A stretch of 55,193 bases of DNA. It comes from Bordetella parapertussis (GTDB lineage: Bacteria; Pseudomonadota; Gammaproteobacteria; Burkholderiales; Burkholderiaceae_C). How positions within the stretch are numbered: the first letter of the stretch is position 1; each line of letters starts with the position of its first letter. Below are positions 41,285 through 51,511 of this stretch, piece after piece. Location: assembly GCA_945890735.1 (NCBI GenBank), contig CAMDCZ010000011.1, forward strand, positions 1-55,193, in the 5' to 3' direction. The notes beneath the pieces were generated by a model. That model was not told where the DNA came from and ran no database searches. It saw nothing but the letters and a program-made list of their open reading frames with translations. The position numbers and the translations under genes were made by a program.

Positions 41285-44200
41285 GTGCGTCTTAACTCGA
41301 TCAAATTGTCTGGTTTCAAATCTTTCGCAGACGCCACGAATTTCATGTTGCCTGGGCAATTGGTCGGGGTGGTTGGGCCCAACGGCTGTGGCAAATCCAA
41401 CATCATTGATGCGGTCCGCTGGGTCTTGGGCGAAAGCCGTGCCAGCGAGTTGCGTGGCGAGTCCATGCAAGATGTGATTTTCAACGGCACCACCACGCGA
41501 AAGGCGGCCAGCCGTTCCAGCGTGGAATTGGTGTTTGACAATGCCAGCCACCGCGCAGGCGGCCAGTGGAGCCAGTTTGCTGAAATCGCGGTCAAGCGTG
41601 TCTTGACCCGCGACGGCACCAGCAGTTATTACATCAACAACCAGCCGGTGCGCCGTCGTGACGTGCAGGATGTGTTTTTAGGGACAGGCCTGGGCCCCCG
41701 CGCCTACGCCATCATCGGCCAAGGCACGATCAGCCGCATCATCGAGTCCAAGCCCGAAGAGTTGCGTTTGTTTTTGGAAGAGGCCGCTGGCGTGTCCAAA
41801 TACAAGGAACGCCGCCGCGAGACCGAAAACCGCCTGAGCGACACCCGTGAAAACCTGGTGCGTGTGGAAGACATCTTGCGCGAACTCAATGTCAATTTGG
41901 AAAAGCTCGAGCGTCAAGCCGAAGTCGCGCAGCGCTTTCATGACCTGCAAAACCAAGCCACGCTGCGTCAACACCAATTGTGGTTTTTGAAACGCGCAGA
42001 AGCCCAAACCGAGCAGGTGCAATGGCATCAGCAGGCCGAACAAACTGCGACATCCTTGGAATCCAAAACCGCGGACTTGCGGCAAGTCGAAGCCAGTGTG
42101 GAAACCATTCGCCAAGCCCATTACGAGGCTGGTGAGCATGTCAATCAAGCGCAAGGCCAGTTGTACCAAGCCAGTGCCGAAGTCGGTCGCTTGGAAGCCG
42201 AAATCCGCTTTGTGGTGGAAGGGCGTCAGCGCGCTCAAGAACGCTTGGTTCAGATCCAAGCCCAAATCGAACAGTGGAACACCCAGTCAAATCAAGCCAA
42301 AGACGAAGCTCAGCATTTGCTGGACAACCAAGAGACCGCGCATGCGCAATTGGCAAGTTTGAAAGAAATGTTGGAGAGCCATGGCGACCAACTGCCCGGG
42401 CTGGAGCAGACTTGGCGGGATGCACAGCAACAGGTGGTTGCGCAGGTCAACTTGGTCAACGAAGTGCAACAGCAAATTCAAGTCTTGGCCGCGGAGCAAC
42501 GCGGCTTGCAAGCGCAGGCGCTGCAAATTGAGCAGCGCCAAGCTCGCTTGCAATCGGACCAACAAGCCCTGGTGCACCCCCAAGGCGAGCAACTGGAGCA
42601 ACTCCAAGCCAAACTCAGCCTGGCTGAAGAGGCGTCCGCCACCACCCAAGCCCAGTTGCAAACCCTGGAGGAGATGGCCGAGTCTTTGGAGACAGCCCGA
42701 CGCGATGCGCAAGAAGCCAGCAACCGTGAATCCGCCAAATGGGTGGAGCTGCAAGCACGCCAAGAAGCCCTCAAAGCCCTGCAAGAAAAACTGCGCACCG
42801 ATGACCGACTGACCCCTTGGTTGAACAAACATGGCTTGCAGGCTTTGCAACCCCTGTGGCGCAAGGTGCACATCACCCCAGGTTGGGAGCAAGCCTTGGA
42901 GGCTGCACTGCGCGAGCGTTTGGCTGCTTTGGAAGTCACCCGCATCGACAGCGTCAAAGCGTTTGCCAGCGACGTGCCAGATGCCAAATTGAGTTTTTAT
43001 ACGCCTGGCGTGGCGACCAACCCGGCAGGCAAACCCGCCTTGCCGCGTTTGTTTGACCAATTGACATTGAACGACGCGGGTTTGAATGGCATGTTTGCCG
43101 ATTGGTTGACGGGATGCTATACCGCCAACAGCTTGGACGAGGCGATGACGGCGCGGTCCAAGTTGCAGCCGGGCGAGCAAATCTTCATTCCCCAAGGCCA
43201 TTCTGTGGGTTTGCACAACGTCAATTTCTACGCCCAAGACTCCGAGCAAGCTGGTATGTTGGCCCGTGCGCAAGAAATTGAAAACCTCGACAAACAAATC
43301 CGCGCCCAAGGCTTGATCAGCGAGGAAGCCCGCATCCACCTCTCACGTGCGGAAAGCACCGCAGCGCAGTCCACCCAAGAACGCACTCAAAAACGCATCG
43401 ATGCCACCCAGGCGCAAGCACAGGCGCACAGCCTGCAGGTGGAGTTCATGCGGGTGCAGCAGCAAGCTGAACAAACACGTCTCCGCCAAGGCCAGTTGGA
43501 AACCGAAGTGCAAGACTTACAAGACCAGTTGCTGCAATTGCGCACGCGGTCGCAGGAAGCAGAGTCGCACTTTGAATCGCTGGACATGCAACTGGCCAAT
43601 ACCCAAGAACGGCACGCCGGGTTGCAAGAAAAGGCAATCACGGCTGAACAGCTGCTCAACCAAGCCCGCGAAGGCTTGCGTCAACTCGAGCGGCAAGTGC
43701 AGGAGTCTGATTTCAACTTGCGCACCTTGTCAGCCAAGCTCGCCGAGTTGCAACGCATCCAAGACACCGCCAGCCAGCAAATCGCCAATCTTTTCGCGGA
43801 GCAAACCCGCCAGCAAGCCGAGCTGGGCTTGCTCAGTGACAGCGCAGCGCAGTCGGGTCTGCAAGACGCCCTGGCGCTCAAGCTGGAGCGTGAATCGCTG
43901 CTTGCGTCCAAGCGCTCGGCATACGACGACTTGACCAACCGCTTGCGCACCAGCAATGAAGACCGCTTGAAGATCGAACGTGAACTCGACCCCTTGCGTC
44001 AACGCATTGTCGAGCTGCAACTCAAGGAACAAGCTTCGCGCCTGGGCTTTGAGCAGTACGACCGGTTGTTGACGCAAGCCCAGGCTGATGTCGCACAGAT
44101 CGAGGCGTCGATCGACGCAGACAAAGTTCGCTTGACAGGACTGCAGTCTGAGATTGACCGCTTGCAGCGCGACATCCAATCTTTGGGCGCGGTCAATCTG

Positions 44201-44800
44201 GCGGCTTTGGAGGAACTTGGCACCGCACGCGAACGCAAAACCTTTTTGGACGCGCAATCGGCCGACTTGAACGACGCGATCAACACCTTGGAAGACGCGA
44301 TCAAAAAAATCGATGGCGAAACCCGCGAGTTGTTGGCGGGCACCTTTGAAACCGTCAACCAACATTTCGGCCGCATGTTCCCCGAGTTGTTCGGTGGCGG
44401 CAATGCACGTTTGGTCATGACCGGCGAAGAGATCTTAGATTCGGGTGTGCAGGTGATGGCGCAGCCGCCTGGCAAGAAAAACCAAACCATTTACCTGCTC
44501 TCAGGCGGAGAAAAAGCCCTGACCGCCATTGCTTTGGTGTTCGCTATTTTTCAGCTCAACCCTGCGCCGTTTTGTTTGTTGGACGAGGTGGACGCGCCGT
44601 TGGATGACGCCAACACCGAGCGTTACGCCAAGTTGGTCACCAAGATGTCGGCTGAGACACAGTTCCTGTTCATTTCACACAACAAGATCGCCATGGAAAT
44701 GGCCGAGCAATTGATCGGCGTGACCATGCAAGAGCAAGGGGTGTCGCGGATTGTGGCCGTTGACATGGAAGCCGCGGTCAGCATGGTCGAGGCGGCATGA
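41285..44800 (+). CDS. smc: chromosome segregation protein SMC
   Basis: A 1171-residue condensin ATPase. The N-terminal head has LVGVVGPNGCGKSNIIDAVRWVLGE and the Q-loop region. Two very long Gln/Glu/Ala-rich coiled coils flank a hinge at about residues 500-640. The C-terminal head has YLLSGGEKALTAIALVFAIF (signature) and CLLDEVDAPLDDANTERYA (Walker B). The start is GTG with AAAGGT six bases upstream. It is presumably used with ScpA/ScpB, which are not in the window. ATGA overlap with zipA. Confidence 0.96.
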   Translation: MRLNSIKLSGFKSFADATNFMLPGQLVGVVGPNGCGKSNIIDAVRWVLGESRASELRGESMQDVIFNGTTTRKAASRSSVELVFDNASHRAGGQWSQFAEIAVKRVLTRDGTSSYYINNQPVRRRDVQDVFLGTGLGPRAYAIIGQGTISRIIESKPEELRLFLEEAAGVSKYKERRRETENRLSDTRENLVRVEDILRELNVNLEKLERQAEVAQRFHDLQNQATLRQHQLWFLKRAEAQTEQVQWHQQAEQTATSLESKTADLRQVEASVETIRQAHYEAGEHVNQAQGQLYQASAEVGRLEAEIRFVVEGRQRAQERLVQIQAQIEQWNTQSNQAKDEAQHLLDNQETAHAQLASLKEMLESHGDQLPGLEQTWRDAQQQVVAQVNLVNEVQQQIQVLAAEQRGLQAQALQIEQRQARLQSDQQALVHPQGEQLEQLQAKLSLAEEASATTQAQLQTLEEMAESLETARRDAQEASNRESAKWVELQARQEALKALQEKLRTDDRLTPWLNKHGLQALQPLWRKVHITPGWEQALEAALRERLAALEVTRIDSVKAFASDVPDAKLSFYTPGVATNPAGKPALPRLFDQLTLNDAGLNGMFADWLTGCYTANSLDEAMTARSKLQPGEQIFIPQGHSVGLHNVNFYAQDSEQAGMLARAQEIENLDKQIRAQGLISEEARIHLSRAESTAAQSTQERTQKRIDATQAQAQAHSLQVEFMRVQQQAEQTRLRQGQLETEVQDLQDQLLQLRTRSQEAESHFESLDMQLANTQERHAGLQEKAITAEQLLNQAREGLRQLERQVQESDFNLRTLSAKLAELQRIQDTASQQIANLFAEQTRQQAELGLLSDSAAQSGLQDALALKLERESLLASKRSAYDDLTNRLRTSNEDRLKIERELDPLRQRIVELQLKEQASRLGFEQYDRLLTQAQADVAQIEASIDADKVRLTGLQSEIDRLQRDIQSLGAVNLAALEELGTARERKTFLDAQSADLNDAINTLEDAIKKIDGETRELLAGTFETVNQHFGRMFPELFGGGNARLVMTGEEILDSGVQVMAQPPGKKNQTIYLLSGGEKALTAIALVFAIFQLNPAPFCLLDEVDAPLDDANTERYAKLVTKMSAETQFLFISHNKIAMEMAEQLIGVTMQEQGVSRIVAVDMEAAVSMVEAA

Positions 44801-45849
44801 GCAATTTGCAACTGTGGTTGGCCATCCTCGGTGGCCTGGTGTTGGTGGTGGTGGTTGCCCACAGCACCTGGACATCGCGTCAAAGCCAACCCAAACAAGC
44901 CGAGCCTTTGGTCAGTCAGGAAGAACTGGACGCTTTGTCGGCTTCTTCCATGGCGGATGCCCATCCGCACGCAGACCATGCAGACCAGGGCTTTGTCCAC
45001 ATGCCCTCTGAATTGCTGGCCGACACCCGCTCGCAACTTGACGCTTTGATCGATGTGATTGCCACCATGGAATTGGACGGCCCCGTCTCGGGCGAGGCAG
45101 CGATGGCAGCCATGCCCCCGATTCGACGCGTTGGCAACAAGCTGTTCATGGTCGAAGGTCTCAATGCAGACACTGGCGAGTGGGAAGCACTGCAAGCACA
45201 GCGCTACTACAGCGCCTTCCAAGCAGGTGTGCAAGTGGCCAACCGGCAAGGCCCCCTCAATGACATTGAATTTTCTGAATTCGTGGTCAAGACCCAGGCC
45301 TTTGCCGAGGTGTTTGCCACCACGCCAGAATTTCCCGACATGCACGAGGTGGTGGCGCAAGCGCGTGAACTCGATCAATTTGCCAGCGCCCATGATGCCC
45401 AACTCAGCTTCACCTTGCAGTCGCGCAAAGCCGCATGGAGTCCAGGCTATGTGCAGCAACAAGCCGCCCGCATGGGTTTTGTCCCCGGCGTGATTCCAGG
45501 GCGCATGGTGGTGGCCGCGGCTACCCCGGGCATGCCCCCCGTGTTGGTGTTGACCTTCGATGCCCGAGCGGCCATGGCGGAAGACCCCAACCAAGCTGCC
45601 TTGCGCAGCATCAGTCTCAGCCTGGATGTCCCACAAGTGGCGCAAACAGAGCAGGCGTTTTCTCGGCTGTGCGAGGCAGCACAAGGCCTGGCGCAAGCGA
45701 TGGACGGTTTGGTCACGGACGACAATGGGCAGCCCTTGTCGGAGTCGGCTATTTTGATGATCGATCATGACCTGCGCAGCCTCTACCAAGCCCTGGCTGC
45801 CCGCGATTTGCCGGCTGGTTCGTTGCAAGCGCGCCGCTTGTTCAGCTGA
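44797..45849 (+). CDS. zipA: cell division protein ZipA homologue
   Basis: A 350-residue protein with one N-terminal membrane helix (LQLWLAILGGLVLVVVVAH, about 4-22). A variable Ser/His/Asp-rich linker follows, and then a C-terminal domain (about 205-345) fitting the ZipA FtsZ-binding fold in position and in the KTQAFAEVFATTPEFPDM to DDNGQPLSESAI span. Similarity is weaker than for its neighbours; the assignment leans on the conserved smc-zipA-ligA order. It would tether the FtsZ ring to the inner membrane. Confidence 0.8.
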   Translation: MSNLQLWLAILGGLVLVVVVAHSTWTSRQSQPKQAEPLVSQEELDALSASSMADAHPHADHADQGFVHMPSELLADTRSQLDALIDVIATMELDGPVSGEAAMAAMPPIRRVGNKLFMVEGLNADTGEWEALQAQRYYSAFQAGVQVANRQGPLNDIEFSEFVVKTQAFAEVFATTPEFPDMHEVVAQARELDQFASAHDAQLSFTLQSRKAAWSPGYVQQQAARMGFVPGVIPGRMVVAAATPGMPPVLVLTFDARAAMAEDPNQAALRSISLSLDVPQVAQTEQAFSRLCEAAQGLAQAMDGLVTDDNGQPLSESAILMIDHDLRSLYQALAARDLPAGSLQARRLFS

Positions 45850-45864
45850 CGCCCCGCGTTGGCC

Positions 45865-47985
45865 ATGAGCAGCCCCCACATCCGTGCCAACGAACTGCGT
45901 GAGCAGCTGCACCACCACGCCCACTTGTACTACGTGCTGGACGCACCCAGCCTGCCCGACGCCGAGTACGACCGTTTGTTTCAGGAACTGCAAAGCCTGG
46001 AAGCCTCCCACCCCGAGCTGATCACGCCCGATTCACCCACACAGCGCATTGGTGGCAAACCTTTGGACAGCTTTGCCAGCGTCAAACATGCGATGCCAAT
46101 GCTCAGCATCCGCACCGAAACCGACACACAGGCCAGCGGTGCTCATGCCTTTGACACCCGCATCCGAAAAGAGCTGTCGCTGGGCGAGAGTGACCCTGCG
46201 GTGGAATACGTGGCCGAGTTGAAATTCGACGGCTTGGCCATGAGCCTGCGCTACGAGCATGGCGTGCTGGTGCAGGCGGCCACGCGGGGCGACGGTGAAG
46301 TGGGTGAGGACGTGACGCAAAACATCCGCACCATCGGTCAAATTCCCCTCAAGCTCCAGCGCCCGTCAGGCCAGCGTTTGGGTTGGCCATCCAGCGCAAG
46401 CGATTGCCTCGATCAGCCCTTGCCGGTGCCCACCGTGCTCGAGGTACGCGGCGAGGTCTACATGGCCCGTGCCGACTTTGAAGCCTTGAACGAGCGACAA
46501 CGTGCCCGCATTGCCGCTGGTGAAAAAGGCGAAAAAACATTTGTCAACCCGCGCAACGCTGCCGCCGGGGCGGTGCGTCAGCTCGACCCAGCCATCGCGC
46601 TTGAGCGGCCCTTGAGTTTTTTCGCCTACGGCTTGGGTGAAGTCACCCCGGCAGACCAAGGCGGCCCGGATTTCGACACCCACCACGGCCTGTTGATGTC
46701 ACTCAAGGCCTGGGGCTTTCCAGTGGCCGCGCAAACATCGGTTGTCCATGGTGCCGCAGGCTTGGTGGACTTTCACCAACGCATGGGCCAAGCGCGGGAT
46801 GCGCTGCCCTTTGACATCGACGGCGTGGTCTACAAGGTCAACCGCTTGGCTGCGCAACGTCAACTCGGCTTTGTCACCCGTGAACCGCGCTGGGCTGTGG
46901 CGCACAAGTACCCCGCCCAAGAACAACTCACCACGGTGCAAGCCATCGAGGTGCAGGTGGGGCGCACTGGCAAGCTGACGCCTGTGGCCAAGCTGGCCCC
47001 GGTGTTTGTCGGTGGCGTGACGGTCACCAATGCCACCTTGCACAACGAGGACGAGGCGCGTCGCAAAGACGTGCGGGTGGGCGACACCGTGGTCGTGCGC
47101 CGTGCGGGCGACGTGATTCCCGAGGTGGTGTCGGTGGTGCTGGAAAAACGCTTACAAGATGCACAGATCTTCACCATGCAACACCACTGCCCGGTCTGCC
47201 ACAGCCCTGCTGTGCGAGAAGAAGGCGAGGCGGATTACCGCTGCACTGGGGGCTTGTTTTGCAGTGCGCAGCGCAAGCAAGCCATCCTGCACTTTGCGCA
47301 TCGCCGCGCGGTGGAAATTGAGGACCTGGGCGACAAATTGGTGGAGCAATTGGTGGACGCGGGTGTGGTCAACACCTTGCCCGATATTTACCGTCTGGGC
47401 TTCACCGCCTTGGCCTCGCTGGATCGCATGGCGGAGAAATCGGCCAACAAGGTCTTGGCCAGCATTGACAAATCCAAACAGACGACCTTGCCACGCTTTG
47501 TGTTTGGCCTGGGCATTCGCCATGTGGGCGAGGCCACTGCCAAAGCGCTTGTGCGTCACTTTGGCAAGCTCGAAGCGATCATGGACGCCACCCTGGACCA
47601 ACTGCTACAGGTGGCAGATGTTGGCCCGATCGTCGCCCAAAGCATCCGCACCTTTTTTGACCAGGCACACAACCGCGAGGTGGTTGAGCAACTGCGCGCC
47701 TGTGGTCTGACCTGGGCCGAGGGCGAAGCCACCACGGGGGCGAGTTTGCCGCTGACCGGGCAAACCTATGTGCTGACCGGCACCTTGCCCACGCTCAGCC
47801 GCGACCAAGCCAAAGACATGCTGGAGGCCTTGGGTGCGACAGTCGCGGGCAGTGTCAGCAAGAAAACCCACGGCGTGGTCGCCGGAGCCGAGGCGGGCAG
47901 CAAGCTCGAGAAGGCACTGGCACTGGGTATCCCTGTACTCGATGAAGCAGCTTTGCTGGCCCTGGTAGCCAGCGAAAAGCCTTGA
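45865..47985 (+). CDS. ligA: NAD-dependent DNA ligase LigA
   Basis: This 706-residue ligase seals nicks using NAD. Domain Ia (HHAHLYYVLDAPSLPDAEYDRL) binds NMN. The adenylated Lys is in VAELKFDGLAMSLRYEHG. ENKYPA-type HKYPAQEQLTTV follows in the nucleotidyltransferase domain. The zinc finger cysteines are in HCPVCH and RCTGGLFC. Helix-hairpin-helix repeats and a C-terminal BRCT domain (about 620-700) complete it. It is ~35 residues longer than E. coli LigA, partly through an insert near residue 165. The ATG two codons after a TTG is chosen. Converges with glnD. Confidence 0.97.
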   Translation: MSSPHIRANELREQLHHHAHLYYVLDAPSLPDAEYDRLFQELQSLEASHPELITPDSPTQRIGGKPLDSFASVKHAMPMLSIRTETDTQASGAHAFDTRIRKELSLGESDPAVEYVAELKFDGLAMSLRYEHGVLVQAATRGDGEVGEDVTQNIRTIGQIPLKLQRPSGQRLGWPSSASDCLDQPLPVPTVLEVRGEVYMARADFEALNERQRARIAAGEKGEKTFVNPRNAAAGAVRQLDPAIALERPLSFFAYGLGEVTPADQGGPDFDTHHGLLMSLKAWGFPVAAQTSVVHGAAGLVDFHQRMGQARDALPFDIDGVVYKVNRLAAQRQLGFVTREPRWAVAHKYPAQEQLTTVQAIEVQVGRTGKLTPVAKLAPVFVGGVTVTNATLHNEDEARRKDVRVGDTVVVRRAGDVIPEVVSVVLEKRLQDAQIFTMQHHCPVCHSPAVREEGEADYRCTGGLFCSAQRKQAILHFAHRRAVEIEDLGDKLVEQLVDAGVVNTLPDIYRLGFTALASLDRMAEKSANKVLASIDKSKQTTLPRFVFGLGIRHVGEATAKALVRHFGKLEAIMDATLDQLLQVADVGPIVAQSIRTFFDQAHNREVVEQLRACGLTWAEGEATTGASLPLTGQTYVLTGTLPTLSRDQAKDMLEALGATVAGSVSKKTHGVVAGAEAGSKLEKALALGIPVLDEAALLALVASEKP

Positions 47986-48021
47986 GGTCGGCCAACCGCT
48001 GAGCCTGCAGTTGACGGGGTT

Positions 48022-50649
48022 TCAGGGCTGCAAGGCAGCCAATAACTCGGTTTCAATCTCCAACTGCGCCTTGTTGTGTTGCAAGACCGCGCCATCGATC
48101 AAAAACGTGTCTTCCACACGCTCACCCAAGGTGCTGATCTTGGCCAACAGCACGTTGATTTGGTGCTGCGCTAACACCTGTGCCACGCCATAGAGCAGAC
48201 CGACGCGGTCACTGGCGGAGATGGACAACAACCAACGCTGTGCTTTTTCATCCGGCTGCAGGCGCACACGCGCGGTCACCGGAAAGCTCTTGACCCGACG
48301 CGACACCCGGCCCCGGCCAGCCTTGGGCAAAGGGCCGCCTTGCTCAATGGCGAGTTTCAGATCGTTTTCCACCATCGACGTGAGTTCGCGGTAATGCACA
48401 TTCAGCATCGGCGAGATCACTTGAAAGGTGTCCAAGGCGAAACCATTGCGGGCGGTGTGGATCTTGGCGTCCAAAATGTTGAAACCGGCATGATCAAAAT
48501 AACCGCAAATCCGAGCGAACAAATCGGTTTGATCTGGCGTGTAGACCATGACTTGCAGACCCTCGCCCAAGGGTGACAAGCGGGCCTTCACGGTCACGCC
48601 GGCCGGCACACCATTGGCCTTGGCCATCGCCAGCGGACGCGACAACTGCCGGGTATGCCAGGCGATGTCCGCAGCTTCGTGACGCATGAAATAGCCCACA
48701 TCCAAGGTGCTCCACAGGTCTTTGTGCGACTCGAACGGCATGGCGTAGAGGTTGAGGGTTTCCAAGGCTTCACGACGGCGCATCTCGACCATGGCGTCCG
48801 GGTCATGCGCTTGTCCGCCCAAGACCGCGGCGCTGGCGCGGTAGAGGTCTTCCAGCAGTTTGCCCTTCCAGGCGTTCCAGACTTTCGGGCTGGTGCCACG
48901 GATGTCTGCCACGGTCAACAGGTAAAGACCGCGCAGATAACGCTCGTTGCCCATCCGCTTGGCGAAGCCTTGGATCACATCCGGATCACTCAAGTCTTGT
49001 TTCTGCGCCACATGGCTCATGGTCAGGTGCTCGCGCACCAAAAATTCAATCAGGTTTTGGTCTGCTTTGGCAATGCCGTGTTGGCGGCAAAACAAACGCA
49101 CTTCGTTGGCACCCAAGTCGGAATGATCACCGCCTCGGCCTTTGGCGATGTCGTGAAACAAAGCTGCAACGTACAAGATCCAGGGCTGGTCCCAACCCGC
49201 GGCCAGTTGCGAACAAAAAGGGTATTCATGGGAATGCTCAACGATGAAAAACCGCCGCACATTGCGCAACACCATCAAGATGTGTTGGTCCACGGTGTAG
49301 ACGTGGAAAAGGTCGTGCTGCATTTGCCCAACGATGCGGCGAAACACCCAAAGGTAGCGGCCCAGCACCGAGGTTTGGTTCATCAAGCGCATGGCATGGG
49401 TGATGCCTTGCGGTGACTGCAAAATGCGCATGAAGGTGGCGCGGTTGACCGGGTTGCGTCTGAATGCCGCGTCCATCAAGCCCCGGGCGTTGTACAGCGC
49501 CCGCAGGGTTCGGGCCGATAAACCTTTGATCCCAACCGTTTCTTGGTAGAGCAAAAAGGTCTCCAAGATCGCTTCGGGCTGGCGTTGGTACAGCCCGTCA
49601 TCCACCACCTCGAGCATGCCCGACTTGTCTGAAAAGCGTTCATTCAAAACCCGCAGCGGATGCGCCTGGGTTTGCTGGAACAACCAGTCTTCGATGTTGA
49701 GGTGGATGATCAGGTTCAACTGGCTGACCGCTTTGGCCGCCCAGTAATACTGCTTCATCAAAGCTTCGCTGGCTGCCCGGGCGTGGCGCACATGACCCAG
49801 CACATGGGCGTCCAGCCCCAGGTCTTGCGAGACTGCGGTTTGCAAATCGAAAACCAAGCGGTCTTCACGCCGCTTGGCAATCCAGTGCAGGCGCCAGCGG
49901 ATGAGAGACAACACGTCCTCGTTGCGCTGCAACCGACGCAACTCCAGCGCAGTGATCATGCCGTTGGCAAACAGGTCTTTCCAGCCCGCGCCCAAACCGC
50001 TGGCCTTGGCCAACCACAGCAGCATCTGCAGGTCGCGCAGGCCACCAGGAGACTCTTTGCAGTTGGGCTCCAGGGCATAAGGGGTGTTTTCAAATTTGCT
50101 GTGTCGCTGTTGCATCTCCAGGGTCTTGCCCGTGAAAAACGCTTTTGAATCCATCTGCGCTTTGAAGCTGTTCGCAAATTGCGCGAACAAGGCCTTGTCG
50201 CCCCAAATGCACCTGGCCTCGAGCAGCGCAGTTTGTACCGTGATGTCCTTGGCGGATTCGCTCAGGCACTCGCTCAAGTTGCGCACGCTCGAGCCAATTT
50301 CCAAACCTGCGTCCCAGCAGCCACCAATGAATTTCTCGATCGGGTGTTTCAGGCCTTCGTCATGCTCGAGATGGGCATGGGCAGGCAAAAGGACCAAGAC
50401 ATCCACATCCGAGTAGGGGAACAAAGCGCCTCGGCCATAACCGCCAACCGCCACCAAACAGGCATCAGCAGGCATGGCAGCTTGTTGCCAAATGGCTGTC
50501 AGGGTCTCATCACACAGGTCACTCAGTTGCGCCAAATGTTGGTGAACACGACGCGCCCGGGCCAAGCTTTGCGTTTGGGCGCACCTGGCCAGCAAATCGC
50601 TTTTGCGTTGCTTGAACTGGGCAGGCAAGGTGGGCACAGGCGTCAACAC
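48022..50649 (-). CDS. glnD: bifunctional [PII] uridylyltransferase/uridylyl-removing enzyme
   Basis: This 875-residue glutamine sensor modifies PII proteins. The nucleotidyltransferase site is VAVGGYGRGALFPYSDVDVLVL (about 65-87). The HD hydrolase domain shows ALFHDIAKGRGGDHSDLG near residue 500. Two ACT domains occupy the last ~190 residues and sense glutamine. The start is GTG, overlapping the end of map by seven bases, so map-glnD is an operon as in many proteobacteria. Converges with ligA. Confidence 0.96.
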   Translation of the reverse strand: MLTPVPTLPAQFKQRKSDLLARCAQTQSLARARRVHQHLAQLSDLCDETLTAIWQQAAMPADACLVAVGGYGRGALFPYSDVDVLVLLPAHAHLEHDEGLKHPIEKFIGGCWDAGLEIGSSVRNLSECLSESAKDITVQTALLEARCIWGDKALFAQFANSFKAQMDSKAFFTGKTLEMQQRHSKFENTPYALEPNCKESPGGLRDLQMLLWLAKASGLGAGWKDLFANGMITALELRRLQRNEDVLSLIRWRLHWIAKRREDRLVFDLQTAVSQDLGLDAHVLGHVRHARAASEALMKQYYWAAKAVSQLNLIIHLNIEDWLFQQTQAHPLRVLNERFSDKSGMLEVVDDGLYQRQPEAILETFLLYQETVGIKGLSARTLRALYNARGLMDAAFRRNPVNRATFMRILQSPQGITHAMRLMNQTSVLGRYLWVFRRIVGQMQHDLFHVYTVDQHILMVLRNVRRFFIVEHSHEYPFCSQLAAGWDQPWILYVAALFHDIAKGRGGDHSDLGANEVRLFCRQHGIAKADQNLIEFLVREHLTMSHVAQKQDLSDPDVIQGFAKRMGNERYLRGLYLLTVADIRGTSPKVWNAWKGKLLEDLYRASAAVLGGQAHDPDAMVEMRRREALETLNLYAMPFESHKDLWSTLDVGYFMRHEAADIAWHTRQLSRPLAMAKANGVPAGVTVKARLSPLGEGLQVMVYTPDQTDLFARICGYFDHAGFNILDAKIHTARNGFALDTFQVISPMLNVHYRELTSMVENDLKLAIEQGGPLPKAGRGRVSRRVKSFPVTARVRLQPDEKAQRWLLSISASDRVGLLYGVAQVLAQHQINVLLAKISTLGERVEDTFLIDGAVLQHNKAQLEIETELLAALQP

Positions 50650-51452
50650 ACCGTGGTGGTGACGAAAGCAGGCAGGGCAGGGCTGCCCGCAGACAAAGTC
50701 AACACCTCATAACCGGTTGGGGTGACCAAGACCGTGTGCTCCCATTGGGCAGACAGGGAATGGTCGCGCGTGGTGATGGTCCATCCGTCATTCATTTCTT
50801 TGATGTCACGCTTACCGGCGTTGATCATGGGCTCGATGGTGAACACCATGCCGGGCTTGAGTTCTTCCAAAGTGCCGGGTTTGCCGTAGTGCAGTACCTG
50901 TGGTTCTTCGTGGAAGACTTGACCAATGCCGTGCCCGCAAAACTCCCGAACGATGGAAAAGCCCAAGCCTTCGGCAAAGACTTGAATCGCATGGCCGATG
51001 TCGCCCAAATGGGCGCCTGGCTTGACCTTCAAGATGCCGTGCCACATGGCGTCATAGGTGAGTTGACACAAACGCTTGGCGGCAATCGAGCCTTCACCGA
51101 CCACGAACATGCGACTGGTGTCGCCATGCCAACCGTTTTTGATGACGGTGATGTCAATGTTGACGATGTCGCCTTTTTTCAGCACCTTGTCACTCGGTAT
51201 GCCATGGCACACCTGGTGGTTGACCGACGTGCAAATCGATTTCGGATAGGGGTTGTGACCGCTGGGGTTGTAGTTCAGGGGTGCTGGGATGGCTTGCTGC
51301 ACCTGGGTGATGTAATCGAAGGCCAATTTGTCCAGTGCATTGGTGGTGACACCGGCTTGCACATGGGGTGTGAGGTAATCCAGCACCTCTGAGGCCAAGC
51401 GACCCGCCACACGCATGGCGGCGATGCCTTGTTCGTCTTTGTAAGTGATCAT
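50643..51452 (-). CDS. map: methionine aminopeptidase, type I
   Basis: This 269-residue enzyme removes initiator methionine. Metal ligands are visible in NIDITVIKNGWHGDTSRMF (two Asp), CGHGIGQVFHEEP (His), FTIEPMIN (Glu) and WEHTVLVTPTGYEVL (Glu). SICTSVNHQVCHGIP is the type I signature. The C-terminus runs ~8 residues past the usual end. No Shine-Dalgarno precedes the ATG; GATAAT followed by TCGCGCC lies immediately before it. Divergent from purL across a region rich in inverted repeats. Confidence 0.96.
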   Translation of the reverse strand: MITYKDEQGIAAMRVAGRLASEVLDYLTPHVQAGVTTNALDKLAFDYITQVQQAIPAPLNYNPSGHNPYPKSICTSVNHQVCHGIPSDKVLKKGDIVNIDITVIKNGWHGDTSRMFVVGEGSIAAKRLCQLTYDAMWHGILKVKPGAHLGDIGHAIQVFAEGLGFSIVREFCGHGIGQVFHEEPQVLHYGKPGTLEELKPGMVFTIEPMINAGKRDIKEMNDGWTITTRDHSLSAQWEHTVLVTPTGYEVLTLSAGSPALPAFVTTTVC

Positions 51453-51479
51453 GGCGCGAATTATCTCAGGCTGGTCATG

Positions 51480-51498
51480 GCCTCGGGGACGCCGAGGC
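51480..51498. repeat. inner 7-base inverted repeat, operator-like
   Basis: GCCTCGG (51480-51486) and CCGAGGC (51492-51498) with a five-base spacer. It lies between the two -10-like elements, in the place expected for -35 contacts of both promoters, so it could bind a shared dimeric regulator. As RNA it would also fold into a strong hairpin. Confidence 0.65.
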
Positions 51499-51505
51499 TT
51501 ATCGT

Positions 51506-51511
51506 TAAAAT
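51506..51511 (+). promoter_or_regulatory. candidate purL -10 element
   Basis: TAAAAT followed by a TCGCGC discriminator gives a predicted start near 51518 and a leader of about 55 bases. The -35 position is occupied by the inner inverted repeat instead of a consensus hexamer. Confidence 0.45.

Noticed and set aside
42287..43339. Minus-strand frame opposite the smc coiled coil
   Set aside because: Leu/Gln-rich antisense product caused by the repetitive coiled-coil coding sequence.
44623..46011. Minus-strand frame covering zipA and the smc/ligA ends
   Set aside because: It spans three well-ordered plus-strand genes with coupled junctions and has no domain evidence.
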